From positions 124,001-188,000 of the forward strand of contig JADWQD010000007.1 in the NCBI GenBank assembly GCA_016110215.1: DNA of 64,000 bases, written 5' to 3'. The notes below the pieces were generated by a model. That model had not been told where the DNA came from. It made no database searches and saw nothing but the letters and a program-made list of their open reading frames with translations. The stretch is from Capronia americana. Lineage: Eukaryota > Ascomycota > Eurotiomycetes > Chaetothyriales > Herpotrichiellaceae. Of this stretch, positions 34,953-47,258 are shown in pieces. The position numbers and the translations under genes were made by a program. Position 1 is the stretch's first letter. Every line of letters starts with the position of its first letter.

Positions 34953-36961
34953 GATGGCGGCAGGTCAATGTGACAATGTACTATGTGCCGTGCAAGATAC
35001 AGGAGCTGGTCTGGGGAAACAGATGCGACCCTGGCGGAGAGACGGTGATTTTATATCTGCAGCGCATGTTGAACTTCGAATGCTAGCCTCCGGCAGCAAC
35101 CCTCGAAATGAAGCTATCTGCCGACAATGGCAAAGGTCTCGCGTCCCGGCTGAATTACGGTTGGCATGCTCGATTCAAGGCATGGAAGTCAAGGCTTGGT
35201 TGGCTAAGGGTGACAAACCAGAGAGTGGATCGACAACAAGTCGCGATTCCGGAAGCCTAAGCTGAATGGGAGCATCATTGAATGACCTTCCCTTCGACCG
35301 TTTGAAAATGCAACCAAAGCCGGCTCGTGTCAAATGGAATAATCAAGGTGCTTGTGGTGCATGGCTTGGTGCTTTGCCAACGTTACCGGTGGATCTGTGA
35401 TTCGTTCGCCTCCGGTGTTGGCGCTGCTAGGAAGCTGCTTGGGGCATAGCTTCATTCCGCCAGCGTGACAAACAATCCCTCCAGAACGATGGTTGAGCAG
35501 GGGTTGAGACCTGTCTGATGACAGCCACCGCTTGGTGGCTGCTTGAATAAGACATGATTGATTGCCCAGAGCCTTGTGGCGAGCGCTTGTTGCCTCCGCT
35601 GTGATGGACGCATTTATCCTCAGCCTTGGCCTTGGGTAATGAGATCGAAAGACTGCCTCATGACCCTCTGAAAAGACGGGGTCTAGCTTCGGACTTGGAT
35701 CGTCTTGCAGCGGCCCTTGCATGCTCGGTCCAATCGAGCCAACGAAGACGCATCGCAGACAGTTTCCTGCATCATAGACTTCCGCCGTAGAAGCGGGAGA
35801 AGCTCCTCCCCCTTCCCCAAGATTTCCCTCCACGGTGTCAGATCCAGGCTCTTTTGGGGTGGATAATAGCTATCGGCCAGCGTCCAGCAATCAGGTCAAG
35901 AGTCCAGTATTCCTCCACTATCTGGGGCTGAAGGCCAGCTTTCCGCCTATCCGGCTAAATTCGCAGGACACAGAGACTCATAGGCTAATCTTCGGACAGG
36001 CCCCATGGGGTACTGGATGCTTTCTCCAAGGTCCACCATGACACCGGCTGTGTCCGCTCGCGGCGGACTCTTTGAGTGGCGACTGTGATGCCACATAGTG
36101 ACAGTAGTCATGGCACGCGTGTTCGACGCCCAAGACGGGTAAAGTCGATACTGGGCGTAGAGAGGCAAGAGGCTAAATTGGAAGAGGATACGGAACAGGA
36201 GGATACACGTCGGGCACTCGTGTTTGCTGTCGGCTAACACACCGCGCTGCATTCGTGGCTCGAACTCGTCTTGACGACCATGTGAAAGGGCGTCTGACAT
36301 GCACTTAGTATGTGAGTAGAAGGCGCTATTGTTCGCTCGCCATGGTCAAAGCTCTGTAAACAGACCACTGGAGGAGATGAGGAAAAATTCACCTAAGTTG
36401 TGCCGGAGATGAACCAGAAATGAGGCAATGGTCAGGAGGAGCGGAGGCCTGCGCCAATACCACAAAATAAGTCTCGGGCCAATAATGCTTCGCCTTTCTT
36501 CTCCCATCACAGCACATGCGCGTCGCGAGCCTTCATTTTTCAGAACAAAGGTCCGGGTGATAGTGGAGCGTGTGGACTTCCGCTCGCCTGATTAGGGCAT
36601 TCACCGTCCTAGCAATGCATTGGCGAGATATCCGGACCGCTCGTCATCCACGTGTCATGGAAGTCTAGACATCACACCAACATTTTGGGAGCCATTCCCC
36701 GAGTTCGGTGGGTGGTCTTTCGTGAATGTCGTGACCTTTTTCCCCTCAAGACCCAGTTCGCCGTGAACTGGCTGGCCGCGAAATCCCTCGTCGAAAGTCA
36801 CTACGGTAGCAGTGTGGCAGGGGAGTGAATTCAGAGCGCCAGACAAACCGAAGCATGTGAATCAGTCGGATTCGAGAATGTAATTCTTGGTACAATAACT
36901 TTTTCCTCTATAGGGTATGATGTCTAACGACATGGCGGGGTATCTTTCTACAACAAACTCC
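34953..36961. other. Large spacer between sugar transporter and purine permease
   Basis: Two kilobases upstream of the sugar transporter and downstream of the purine permease. It has only short open frames; the longest, 35330-35833 minus, has no ATG start and no domain. Much of it is probably promoter. No repeats are obvious. Confidence 0.5.
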
Positions 36962-38844
36962 TTACACGACCTCCTTTCCCGGCCCGACATTCATTTGGCC
37001 TTTTGGATCAGCGCCTTCATCAGCTGAACTTCCCACATCAGATCCGCGCTTCTCAAGCATATCTTGCTGGGGCTCCGCAGCTGGGATGTCTTCGATCTCA
37101 TCCGGCAAAGTCAGGTTGAGAATCATGCTCACGAATGCGGTAATAGCAAAGCCAGTCTCGCAGACCAGGACAAGCGCATCATAGAACCCTCGAAGTGCGT
37201 GGTTTGAGCCTTGATATGTGAAGACGTAGCTGAACCACGTGGGAACGAGCGTGGCGCCGTATCCCAGAGCAAGCGATGCTGTCAGAATGAACCGGGTTCG
37301 GCGGTTGAAGGGGACTCGGTTGACAATCGCCATTCCAGACACTGCCACTGCGCAGAAGAGGAACGTCGTCATGCCACCCAGAACCGGCGAGGGAATGGCC
37401 ACAAGGGCGGCGGAAAATTTGGCAAAGATGCCGGCAACGATCAAGAAGACTGCGAGAATCGTTAGCGTACGGTAATAATGGATGGCGCGAGGTTAACTTA
37501 CAGCAGCAGAAGTATCCGGCCTTGCGATTGGCACAACGTGTCAAGGCAATGACGCCATTGTTCTGTGCGAAGGTCGACATCGGGGTAATGGTCATCAACG
37601 CAGCCAGGCAGCCATTGAGGCCGTCAGCCAGAACACCTCCTTGAATGCGAGACTCGAATTGCGGCCCCTCAACCTCAAGGCGGGAGACATCGCAAGTGGC
37701 AGTGATGTCGCCAATGGCCTCGCAAGCGCAAATGATGAAGACCACCATGATGGGCAGAACGATCGGGCCGTAGAGGCTCAATTTGAAGGTCTTGACCCAA
37801 ATGAAGGAGCCAACTGGAGCAGCGTTGATGCCCGAATCGTCAAAGTATCCACAGGCTGCGGCGACAATGCAGCCAGTCAAGAGACCAAGAATGACGCTGG
37901 TGGACTTCATGATCGGGGATCCAAAGCGTTCGCAGAGCAAGATGGTCACGAAGACCAAGAAACCCAGTCCAATGTACTCTGCACTTCCCCACGGAAGAGC
38001 GTGAGGAGCACCCACTTGAGGACAAACTTGAAATGGCCCGCTGTCCGGCCGGGCGGCGCACAAACCAGAACCGCCAGCCCAGTTCTGGAAGCCTGACTCA
38101 ATCAAGGAGACACCGATGAGGATGACGGTCGGGCCTGTGACGATGGGTGGGAAGATCTTCCGCAGAGCATGCGGTGGCAGGAAAGAGAGCGCGATTTCCA
38201 CCAGGGCGCAGAGAGCGCAAGTGCCGATCAGCGCACCGTATGCGTCAGGACATGGCAGGCGGTTGCCGTCGGCGTCCAGCTGGCATTTACCGTTGGCATA
38301 CATTTGCGTGAAAGCGCCGGTAGCTACAGGAATGATAGCGAAAGATGTGCCCACGACTGAGATCAAGCCTGTTCCGATGTAATATGGCGTCTTCCAGATA
38401 TGGAACCTTGTGATCTGGATACATGAGAGAATACCACAAACGATCACTGCAACGATCAGTCAGCCCATGCCCTCGACAAAGCGACGAAAATGCGCCAAAC
38501 TTACATGATGTCGAGACAAGGTATTGTTGCCATTCCACAGGCAGATTGACACCACCCTGGCCGGCCAAGATGATTGGAGGTGTCATGATACCCGCCAACA
38601 TGGCCAGAGCATGCTGGAAACCTAGCAAAAGAGCCAAGATGAGCGGCATCGAGTCGTTGAGGCCGAAAAACGGTGATGCTCGGCGACTCTTCGGGAGAAA
38701 AGGGATATTCGGTCGGAAGAGGAATGCATAGTCATAGTCGCCGATGAGGCCCTTCTTCGTGAAGAAGGTCTTTCGCAAGCTGTTGGCGCGGTCGGCGAGG
38801 GTCTTCTTAGGGCCCATATGAGGGAGGCTGTCGGCTTCACCCAT
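36962..38844 (-). CDS. uapA: Uric acid/xanthine permease, NCS2 family (UapA/UapC-like)
   Basis: Three exons: 38844-38505, 38446-37502 and 37449-36962, with introns of 58 and 52 bp, giving 590 residues. The start is the ATG at 38844; the frame stays open upstream without ATG. It follows Aspergillus UapA closely: GLIGDYDYAFLFRP near the start, the QHALAML motif of span 1, CACEAIGDITATCDVSRLEV with the substrate-binding Glu (E356 in UapA) and the NCS2 signature QNNGVIALTRCANRKAG. The Gln, Asn and Arg of that signature match Q408, N409 and R417, which set uric acid/xanthine specificity. The permease is proton-coupled and sits in the plasma membrane. The upstream GATA sites (39282, 39325) fit nitrogen control by AreA. 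Confidence 0.95.
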
Positions 38845-39806
38845 TGTGAATGGTTTGGGGGGGTTGAAGAAACCGAAGTTCGCGATTGGTTGGCTGGGGT
38901 TGTTCGTATTGGGGAGTAGTCGCGTGCTCAAGAGCTCCGTTCAGCCTGAAGCAAGACCAAGACTGACAAGAGGCACGGCGTCAAGCTCTAATATAGAATC
39001 TTCTTGGGCCGATCTGGAGACACTGACTCGACGGGCCCTGGCCAGCTCCGCTGAGCGACGAACCATCGATTTTTGCATATCAGATTGGCGTGTGGCCAGA
39101 GCTGGCCTGCAAGAGCCGATCATGTGGAGCGCTCCACAGCAGCGAGCTCATGACCCTCGGACGGCGGCGAAGAGCAAGCAGAAGCGAGCAACAAAATGAA
39201 CGGAGGGAGATCAGGAGCCGCTCCGACAACCGCGTCGTTGTTGTCGGGACACGCCTTCCGAGGGGAAGCCGTCCCAGAAAGCTTATCCAAGAGCATTGAT
39301 TGGCCCGGTGTCCTCCGAACTTTAGATAAGCTTCGAGTCTGCAAATGGCCTTTACTCAATCTTGCCAGTCACAGTTTTTTTCCCGTCGTCTCGTCTTGCT
39401 TCTTCCACGTGGAACACGGACGCCCTACAGCCCTTCTGTGAGGCAGAAACAGAAGCATGCAGGCATTTTACCCGATGCCGCGATGGGTGTATCTGAAACG
39501 GGTAGCACAAGTGCATCCGATCTTGATCGGTATTCGCCTATTGGGCGATGTCTCGCTAAGTATATTCGAAGCTAAGTCTGATATCAGCAAGAAACGCGCA
39601 AAGTTTCTACACTCAGTACAGGGGTGGCCCTGATATTTGCGAAGCTGACGTCGATGACTGTGTTGAGGGACAGCGCAGAAGATCAAGTTCTGACACAGTA
39701 TTACTTGTAGTACACCTTCTTGTCGCAAAGCGTGACGGAATGGTACTGCGCCCACCCAAGCACTGGTGGCCAAGGCATGTCTCGACAAAAATCTTCCTTC
39801 CAGAGT
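38845..39806. promoter_or_regulatory. Promoter region of purine permease / 3' flank of MFS gene
   Basis: The 960 bp contains the GATA sites and inverted repeat listed separately. Purine-rich and CAG/GAGC-rich sequence lies close to the permease gene. No open frame is convincing. Confidence 0.5.
39223..39330. promoter_or_regulatory. Candidate nitrogen-control region of the purine permease
   Basis: Two AreA-type GATAAG sites lie in opposite orientations, at 39282-39287 (as CTTATC) and 39325-39330, about 440-490 bp upstream of the permease start. Just beyond them is an inverted repeat, CCGACAAC (39223-39230) and GTTGTCGG (39240-39247), with a 9-bp spacer, the form expected of a Zn2Cys6 dimer site. 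The order is not the TCGG-N6-CCGA reported for UaY, so the partner factor is unknown. Confidence 0.5.
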
Positions 39807-41420
39807 TCAAAATGTCCTCGCAAGCGGGCTCCATCTCCTCAAGACAGGGCCCCAGAAGAACAGAACGTAGACGAGCACAACCAAGCCGATTGAGATGAAA
39901 CCCAGTGTCGAAAACGCCCACCTGACATTCATATTGGCAAACATAGCAACACCGGCATGGGCGCAACCTGCTGCGATGAGAAAACTTGGGATCAAGAAGG
40001 CTGCGATGGCGCTGGCAGCAACGTTCGGGTAAGAGTCGGTGATGTAGTTGAGCATGGCGAGCCACAGAAGTGGATCGCAAAAGCCGAGAACTGCGCCTGC
40101 AACGACTGGTGACCAGTACGACGTATCACCTGCATTCATTGCGTCAGTAAAAGGCTGTAAGAGCCAGGGCGACTCGCAGATACTCACCATCGCATGTCCA
40201 AGCGAACCAGAACAGGCTGATGGGAAACAGCCATACAGTCACCAAGGACGTGAGGAATCGTGCTTCCGGCGTGTGGCCATGCTTCAACCGATGCCGTGTG
40301 AAGAGATAGGTCTGGACCGGTACGAAGCAGAAGGTCACGGTCACACCTGGTTCTCCCGTCAGCGACCGCTCGTTCAGGTCTGAGGTAAACAAGACCAGGA
40401 CTCACCGACGCAGAAGTTGAGGTACGTCAACGAGGCACCAACATAACTGAGACCATTGTTGACAACGAAGACGCCAAAGACACCATCAAGGTACAGGAAG
40501 AGTAAACCATACGCAAATCCGTTGTACAGGCCGAGCGAGATGACGATTGGCTCCGTTACCATGATCCTCAGGGCCATGGTAGCCACGAACCTGATTTCCC
40601 GCATGGCAGACAGCTTGCTCGACCCCAGAGCAATGTCCAATTCGTTCTGGTCGACACTACCCCGTCTCGTGACAGCTCTGGAAATAACGATTCTGGGAAG
40701 CGTCTCGGGAACGAAGCACAGGCCGAACGCAAAGGCCCCACCGATGATGATGTTGATGTAGAAGATCCAACGCCATCCGAGGTGCGGGTTGATACCGATC
40801 CACTCTCCAATCGGGGAGCCCAAGCTCGGGCCAAAGTTTGCAGAAAGCACAAACAATGCCATGGGCTGAGCTGCTCCGTCGGTATCGCCAAAGAGATCAG
40901 CGATCGTTCCAGCCACATTGCACAAGGCGACCGAACCGGCACAGCCAATCAGAAAGCAGAAGATGACCAGCATAGGGAAGTTGTCCGCCAACGCAGTGCC
41001 GATGTTGAGGATGGCATACATAGCGACTGAAAAAACGTACACCCACTTCCGGCCACTTATATCAGATAACGGGCCAAGGAACGCTGGGCCAACAGCTGTG
41101 CCGACGATGAACATGCTCTGTCCAAGGGTTGCGACCTGGGCCGAGCTCGTCCACTTCTCCATGATCAAAAACTCGACCGACACATATGTGGTCGAAGTCA
41201 GGGTGACGAACACCTGGAGAAGGCAGTAGACGAAGACGATGGACCATTTCTTCCATAGTGGCCATCTGATTGGGTGAGCTTCGGAGCTGGTCTCGATCTT
41301 GGAGAGGAGGGCCAGCGGGTCGTCCCCGTTGGTAGTCCTTTCGACGTCGGGGTTGGCTGGCAACGTCTCCTTCTCCATTTTGTCGGACGTGTCTTCCGGG
41401 GAAGACGCCGTAACAGCCAT
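39807..41420 (-). CDS. MFS drug:H+ antiporter, DHA1 (12-span) family
   Basis: Three exons: 41420-40406, 40346-40188 and 40129-39807, each intron about 58-59 bp, giving 498 residues. A hydrophilic N terminus of about 60 residues precedes WPLWKKWSIVFVYCLLQVF, the first span. The family loop motif is GPLSDISGRKWVYVF, and span 5 has FGPSLGSPIGEWIG and WRWIFYINIIIGG. The second half begins after the central loop (VTRRGSVDQNELDIALG) and ends at a short basic tail. Relatives such as Flr1 and Tpo1 export drugs, polyamines or secondary metabolites across the plasma membrane. No biosynthetic cluster lies next to it, so the substrate is open. Confidence 0.92.
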
Positions 41421-42665
41421 ATTGATCGAAGCGCCTGAAGCTACCGGTTGCAGTGTGGGAGGGGGGTGCCGGGAATTCCGGGGATGCGAAGGGGGAAAAG
41501 TCAACGCTGGGGGAACAAAGAGATGGGACGAAGAGTCAACACAGGGAAAATGTCGATGAAATATGAACGCACAATGCGCCTCGGAAGGAGGCCCACCGAT
41601 GATGGAGCCAGTGGTGGGTTGGTCTGAAGCTTGGGAGTGCTTATCGCAAGGCTTGCCTCTCGAACCAGTGACGTTGCTATGCTGTCGCTAATCGCCTCAG
41701 CGAGCACTCAGCGAGTCGCAGGCGCCACTGCTTGGGTCTGAGGCATTGTCATCCCTGTTATCTAGAAGGGCCAAGAAGGGCCAGTGATAGAACGAGAAAG
41801 CGACCGTCAACCACTGATAGCGGCATGCGACGGAAGCTCTCGCTGTAACCTTCATATGAGAATTTGCCTCGCGCTTGATGACGTGAAGCTGGATTTTAAT
41901 TTGGGGCAGAAGCACGGGATGTGCAGGGGCTAGGCTAGAACAAGTTAGTGCATATACTGCGGAGCATGAATTCAAGCTGGCACTTCTCGGAACTCACATC
42001 AAATTCAGCCGTCGGTGGGGGATACGAGTACGTATTTCTCGTTCTGAATGCACCTACCTAGGAATCCACGCATGGTTTCCCCTCCATGGCTGTGAAATCT
42101 GGCAACCTATCTGCGTTGTGAACGAGAGAGTCGATATATCATCCTCACCATGTGGCGTTTTCGCCGCTCTGGCACCTCTGAGTTTCATCCTCGGTGGCTG
42201 TATCGCCCTCTTGTCCTTCAAATGGTTATGTCTCCAACCCCACCCTTCTGGCTCTGCACATTCTCGAGGCTGCCCACGGTCAATCCTACATAGTGAGCGT
42301 ACTCCTCCACCTCCATGCGCTGCCAACCTTGTAAGGCAATGCTGCTTTCTAACGCAGCTCACGTGGATGTACACAGATCAATAGATTGCGGAGTAAAGAC
42401 AACGTGAGTGAGTGGGATTACCAGTGCTAAAGCAGCGAACGAGACATGGCGAGTATGGAGGTAAATTTAAATGAACAAAGAGTCAAGATATGACGCTCTG
42501 GAGACCAGTGCGACGCGAGTGAGTACGCATTGGAAGTATTTAGTCTTGTCGGCTACGCTGTATCCTGACCGTCACCGGTGACCGTAGAGACGATTCTAAT
42601 GTAGTCTGGCTGTTCTATGCCGCGACTAACGAGAACCCATCTGAGTTCCTCACCATACGCTCTCT
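41421..42665. other. Spacer, no supportable gene
   Basis: The 1.2 kb between two minus-strand genes contains only short frames, one of them (42118-42384 plus) without ATG. It should hold the promoter of the MFS gene and the 3' end of the dioxygenase gene. Confidence 0.5.
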
Positions 42666-43894
42666 TTAGGACGCTGCAGCGAGTGCCTCCGTCCTTGACT
42701 GGCTGTTTGGGTCCAAGTACGGCGCTTCCCCAATACCCACGGCGCGATTGCCAAACCGCTCACCCAACCCATCATAGTCGAACGTGGCACAATGGAATGC
42801 ACTGCGGTTGTCCCAGATTGCTATCCCGTCAATTGTATAGTCAGTATCCGTTTCTCTCTCTCTGTCTCTGTACGAATGCGAGGATATGCGTTCAAACGTA
42901 CCGATATCATGCTCATTCCTCCACTTGAAACGCACCTGCAGATCGTGGTTCTCAACCACCATCCTCTTAAACTTGGCCAGTAGCTCGTCGCTCTCTTCGG
43001 CGTTCACTTCATTGATCACCTTGGGGAACGTCCCGATGGCAAAAACGCTCTTCCACCCGGTAACCGGATTGGTCCTGACGACGGGATGCACGGCCGTCAA
43101 TGCCTTACCCACATTCCGGGGAGATCCTCTGGGCTGATCGTACAGCGTGGTTCGGCCCGCCTGCTCGGCCTTGATGAACCCGTCTCCGATAAATGTCGCG
43201 GTCAGACCCTCGAGAAACTTTTGGTAAGTTCGACTGAATCGATCGTAGACCTCGTATCCAGAGGCCCAGAGGGTGTCACCGCCGTTCTTCGGCAATTGCG
43301 TCAATCTCAGACTGGTATAATCGGCGGGACACTGCTCGAACTGGATGTCCGAATGCCACTGCGCGGCGTCATACTTGCGCGTATTCTTCACCTCGCCGTA
43401 GGCACCGAACAACTTCTTGCGCGTCACCGAGCTGATGGTGCTGATTTCATTGTCGTGCCCGAATTCACTGGTGCCGTTCAAGACCGGGTGGATGTGCAGA
43501 GTTGAAGTGGCGGGTTTGTTGGTCAGCTCGCCCATGCGTTGGATGAAGACCTTTTGCAGGGCGTCGGTGAGGTTCGTTTGCGCACGGAAGAAGACGACAC
43601 CGCGCTCGGAGACTGTGAAGTGTAAATGGAGATACCAAATGCTTCGCGTCATTGGTTGGAAGGGGAGTACGCACTGGTGATGGCAAGGTCTCTCAACAAA
43701 GTGTCCGCATCAGGGGAGTTTAGCAGATCGTCCACGATGTTGACCTTTGGGAACTCCCGTCCAATAACCGGTGTCAAGTCGTCTGATTCGAACTTCTCGT
43801 TGAGCAGCCCGCTCTGTTTGAGTGGTTTCCTGGGATAGCCATGGTCATCACCATTCGAATGGCTGTTCGAGTAGTTTTCCCCGAGTGAACCCAT
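42666..43894 (-). CDS. TauD/TfdA-family Fe(II)/2-oxoglutarate dioxygenase
   Basis: Two exons, 43894-43675 and 43612-42666, with a 62-bp intron (GTGCGT...CAG), encode 388 residues. The iron site is visible as WHSDIQFEQ (His-x-Asp) and the distal His in RSAFHCATFDYDG, with RGVVFFRAQ near the start of the fold and GGDTLWASGYEVYDRFS after the first ligands. The AIWDNRSAFH segment and the following Arg residues fit the 2-oxoglutarate site. Fungal proteins of this type are usually annotated as sulfonate (taurine) dioxygenases that release sulfite for sulfur supply, though some act on other acids. It probably acts in the cytosol. No sulfur-pathway gene is adjacent. Confidence 0.9.
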
Positions 43895-44470
43895 CTTGCT
43901 TGGTGCGAAATGATATGGCTAGCTGGTAACGAAGAGACTTTCAAACCAGGCCTGTCTAAAAGGACATCAGCATTGATAAGATATAACATCTTGTGCAAAC
44001 AGCGAATGGTTTTCACATGCCGATCATCTCCGATATATTGATCACGCAATCCATGCAGAAATCAGCAAATGCGGTTCGTCTCGATTTCTTCTCCTCACTT
44101 TGATGTGCCGTCAGCGAATAGAGTACCTGATATCAGATAAGTGCACGTGTTGATATTGAGTAAAGCCTGTTTCCACGTGGGCATGAGCTTTGCTGCTGAG
44201 CCGCGGTAGAACTGCCTTGTGTTTTGGAAGAAGAAAGTTTTCACATGAATGTGTATCTTGCTAACGGCACAGATGAGGCGCCGAGATCTAGGTTATGATG
44301 ACGAGGCCATGGACTCCTGAGGTGGTTGGTCGAGGTGGCAGGGCCCTGAGAGTTGCAACAAAGAAACAAGTATAGTAGGAGAAACAGCCAGGCGGTATGC
44401 TTTTGAGGACTTATCCATGTCGCTAACATCGAGGAACAATGCAATGTATCCAGGGGCGTCGCCGTGTCTT
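43895..44470. promoter_or_regulatory. Promoter of the TauD-like gene / 3' flank of coronin
   Basis: A 576-bp spacer between two minus-strand genes. It includes TGATATC and ATCAG-type AT-rich steps near 44120-44150, and two CACGTG/CCACGTG E-box-like cores near 44143 and 44174. Such cores are the binding type of bHLH and sulfur regulators, so they are worth noting beside a TauD gene but are weak evidence alone. Confidence 0.35.
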
Positions 44471-46570
44471 CTATGACGATTTCAAGGCTTTCACCTCCGC
44501 AACGAGTTGTTCCACCGTCTTGGTCAAACTGCTGATCTGCCGTGTCTGCTGTGCAAGAATCGCCTTCAGGTTCTTGATTTCCTGTTCTGCTGCGTTCGAT
44601 GTCGAAGGTGATGTTGCCGTGGGCACGTTGGAAGCTTCGCCGTCTTCAGCGCTCTGTTCCTCGGGCAATTCCTTTTCAGTCATCTACTTGAAGTTAGTAG
44701 AGAAAATGAGGGAGACATCTGTTGCAGCATACCTTGTGTTTCGGAGTAGGTTCAGGACCCTCCGAATCTTCCCAGACTTTGCTTGCAGGTGGCGCTTGGG
44801 TCTCTGCTTTCTTTTCCTCTGCCACAACTGCTGGCGTAGTCGCACTGGTTCGCTCGACAGGTTTCTGCACCTCCTCAAAATCAGATTCTTCATCCACTTC
44901 CTCGGCAGGTTCGGTGTCTTTGAACTTGTCGGCAGCTGTCGCCATGGTAGCTCCTTGCTCTTTCATGGAAGGAGGTGGAGATCGAATGGCTGTCGGCGTT
45001 GGTTCCGAAGCCGGCTCGGCGACTTCTTTCTTCACTTCAACAGCCTTGACCGCCTCAGGAGCCTTCTTGACTGGCTTGACCTCCTCTGCAGGAATTTCCT
45101 TCACACCAGCCCCGTCGTATAAGCTCTCCATGGAGATCTTCGGTGGCAGACCATCAGCACCATCGAACCATTCTTTGCTGCTCACTGCAGGCTTCAGACC
45201 AGTTGTGGGTGGGTAGATATCTTCCTGGAAGGTTTCTGCTCGTCGGGGTACGATGAAGGAAATGGGTTCGATATAGCTATCATTGACAGTCTTGTACGCT
45301 CGCGCAACTTCGTTCTCGTGCAGGTTGACGCCTCTCTTTGGGACGAAGGCGACTCCACGTTGCGGGTCAGCCGACTTGTACTCGGATAGGTATTCGAATC
45401 TGTCGTGCTCGTATTCGTAGTATCGGATGTTGCCGTCACCTCTCCCAGCGAGGAACAGACATTGCGTGCCTTCATCCCAAAACGGCATGCAGACGCCAGA
45501 TATCGAGTCAAGCATCTGGAAGCCATCCACGGGTTCTTGGGCGTTTCGAACATCCCACAGAGCCAGCTGACGATCGCTCATTCTTGAGAAGCCGGTGGTG
45601 GCAATGCGATCATGCTCGCCCATCCATACGGCTCTGCTGTTCTTCGCTCCGGCATGGCCTGGCCCTTCGTGGACTGGCTTCTCTTGCCGTGTATCCCATA
45701 TCCTCAGCTTCTTGTCTCGAGAAGTGGTGACCAAGAGGGAACCATTTGCGCTCCATGAGAGAGACTGAATGACCTCGCCGACCTTGAGAGAGAGCTTAGA
45801 AGCACCAGACTCGATATCCCATATCTTGACGGTAAAGTCTCCAGCAGCTGATGCGAGCACGTTTTCGGCCGCAGGGTTAAAGAGCACATGCCCTACTTTT
45901 CTGATTGCGGTCAGTTATGTTTCGCCTGAAGCGCAGATTTGCTAGCATACTTGGGGTGACCGCTGAGCTTTCCGACTGGGGCAATGTCCTGGATCTCGTC
46001 TGCAGGCAGGTCTACATGGAGCGTGAAGTCGTCTGGAACCCTCCAGAGGAAGACCTGGCCGCGTCAGTTTCATCGCGATATCTGATTCCGGAACCGTACC
46101 TTCCCATCGTCGGAGCCCGAGGCAATTAAGGAGTCATTGAAAGGATTCCTTCGCCCTGTCAGTCCACCATTCTTGCTCCACGTAGTCTAAAAAAGCCCAC
46201 CAATCTGTGTCTAAGACGACTGCGGTATGTCCTCGGAAGAGCGGTATTCGTTCTGGTAGGCGCCCTTTCTCATTTGTAGGGATGACAGCAAAGGCGCCAC
46301 CGCCGCTGCTGTCCCAGTTGAGAGCGAGGTATTCCGGGTTGGCCTGAGGTCTCGTTAGCAAGGAAGGGTTTCACAAGCCGGGCGTTGTGCGCACTTTGAC
46401 CAGATTGGTGTCCCAGGCATTCTTTGACACTCGCAAGTTGTCATAGCATTGTTCCTTTCCACATCTTAGCTGTGACTCGTCCTACTTGGAACCGAACAGA
46501 GGCGCACCTTGCGGGTCGGACGACCGAACACGTGCCGGTACTTGGAGGAGCGCACAAAGCGGCCGGCCAT
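44471..46570 (-). CDS. crn1: Coronin (actin-binding WD40 protein)
   Basis: Seven exons: 46570-46508, 46454-46395, 46343-46201, 46148-46100, 46054-45951, 45900-44733 and 44683-44471, all introns near 45-52 bp, giving 599 residues. All joins keep frame and rebuild the conserved text: MAGRFVRSSKYRHVFGRPTRK, YDNLRVSKNAWDTNLVK, GGGAFAVIP, ASGSDDGKVFLWRVPDDF and KVGHVLFNPAAENVLASA. The beta-propeller covers about residues 1-385. A variable Glu/Pro/Lys-rich linker of some 140 residues follows, and the C-terminal 45 residues form a leucine-heptad coiled coil (EQEIKNLKAILAQQ) for oligomerisation. Coronin binds F-actin and regulates Arp2/3 at cortical patches. Intron clustering in the 5' third is typical of fungal coronin genes. 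Confidence 0.96.
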
Positions 46571-47258
46571 GATTCCGGCAGCGAGAGTAGGTGGTAAGGA
46601 TGCTCGAGGTAACAATGAACAAACCAGGTCTTAGGTCCCTTAGGAATCTTGTAAGAAAGGGTCAAACAAGCTGAAGCAATCAGGGTGCCATCTTGTTGTT
46701 TCGGTCTCCCTGAGCTGACCGCAGCCGCTGCCCGCAGCTCGAGCCCATTCTTTCTTTGCTCCAAATCCGCCTATCGCGCCGCCGCCCCTCCAGGCCGCCA
46801 TTGGCGCTTGGCCCCCAGCAGCAATTGCAGCGCTAACCCTTTTGAAAGCTACGGTGGACCATCACGTAATCAGCCGCTGCCCCCGAAAAAGTGGACAAAG
46901 TGAAAGCTTTCACTCTCCCCTGCCTTTGTTCTTACTCGTCCCTTAGTGTAGCTCACTTCATTACGAGCAAAGTGAAACTTGGCTTTGTTTCTATTGTCTA
47001 TATGAATACCTTTGTCTCGTTATACTGACAAAGACTGGGTAACTGTGGAATGTAACGACGCCTACCATGCCGTTCTTTGATTCCCGCTGACCTTTGTGAT
47101 GTGGGCATGGCACTGCCTACGCAGTTACGCCCATGCCTTGTCTTTGAGCGTTCATCTTCGCCGGCCTGAGCTCGTTTGCTTTTCAATTCCTATCTCCTGC
47201 TTTGTTCAAGTCTCTCACAGTTTGAAGTATCATTGGTTGCGCACCGGCTGCGCAAACA
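46571..47258. promoter_or_regulatory. Divergent intergenic region, coronin / mucin-like gene
   Basis: The 690 bp serves two outward-reading genes. Near 46890-47000 there are several CTTTC, CTTTGT and AAAGTG tracts. No gene is supportable. Confidence 0.4.

Noticed and set aside
35330..35833. 167-codon minus-strand frame
   Set aside because: No ATG start, no domain, and lies in a promoter-like spacer.
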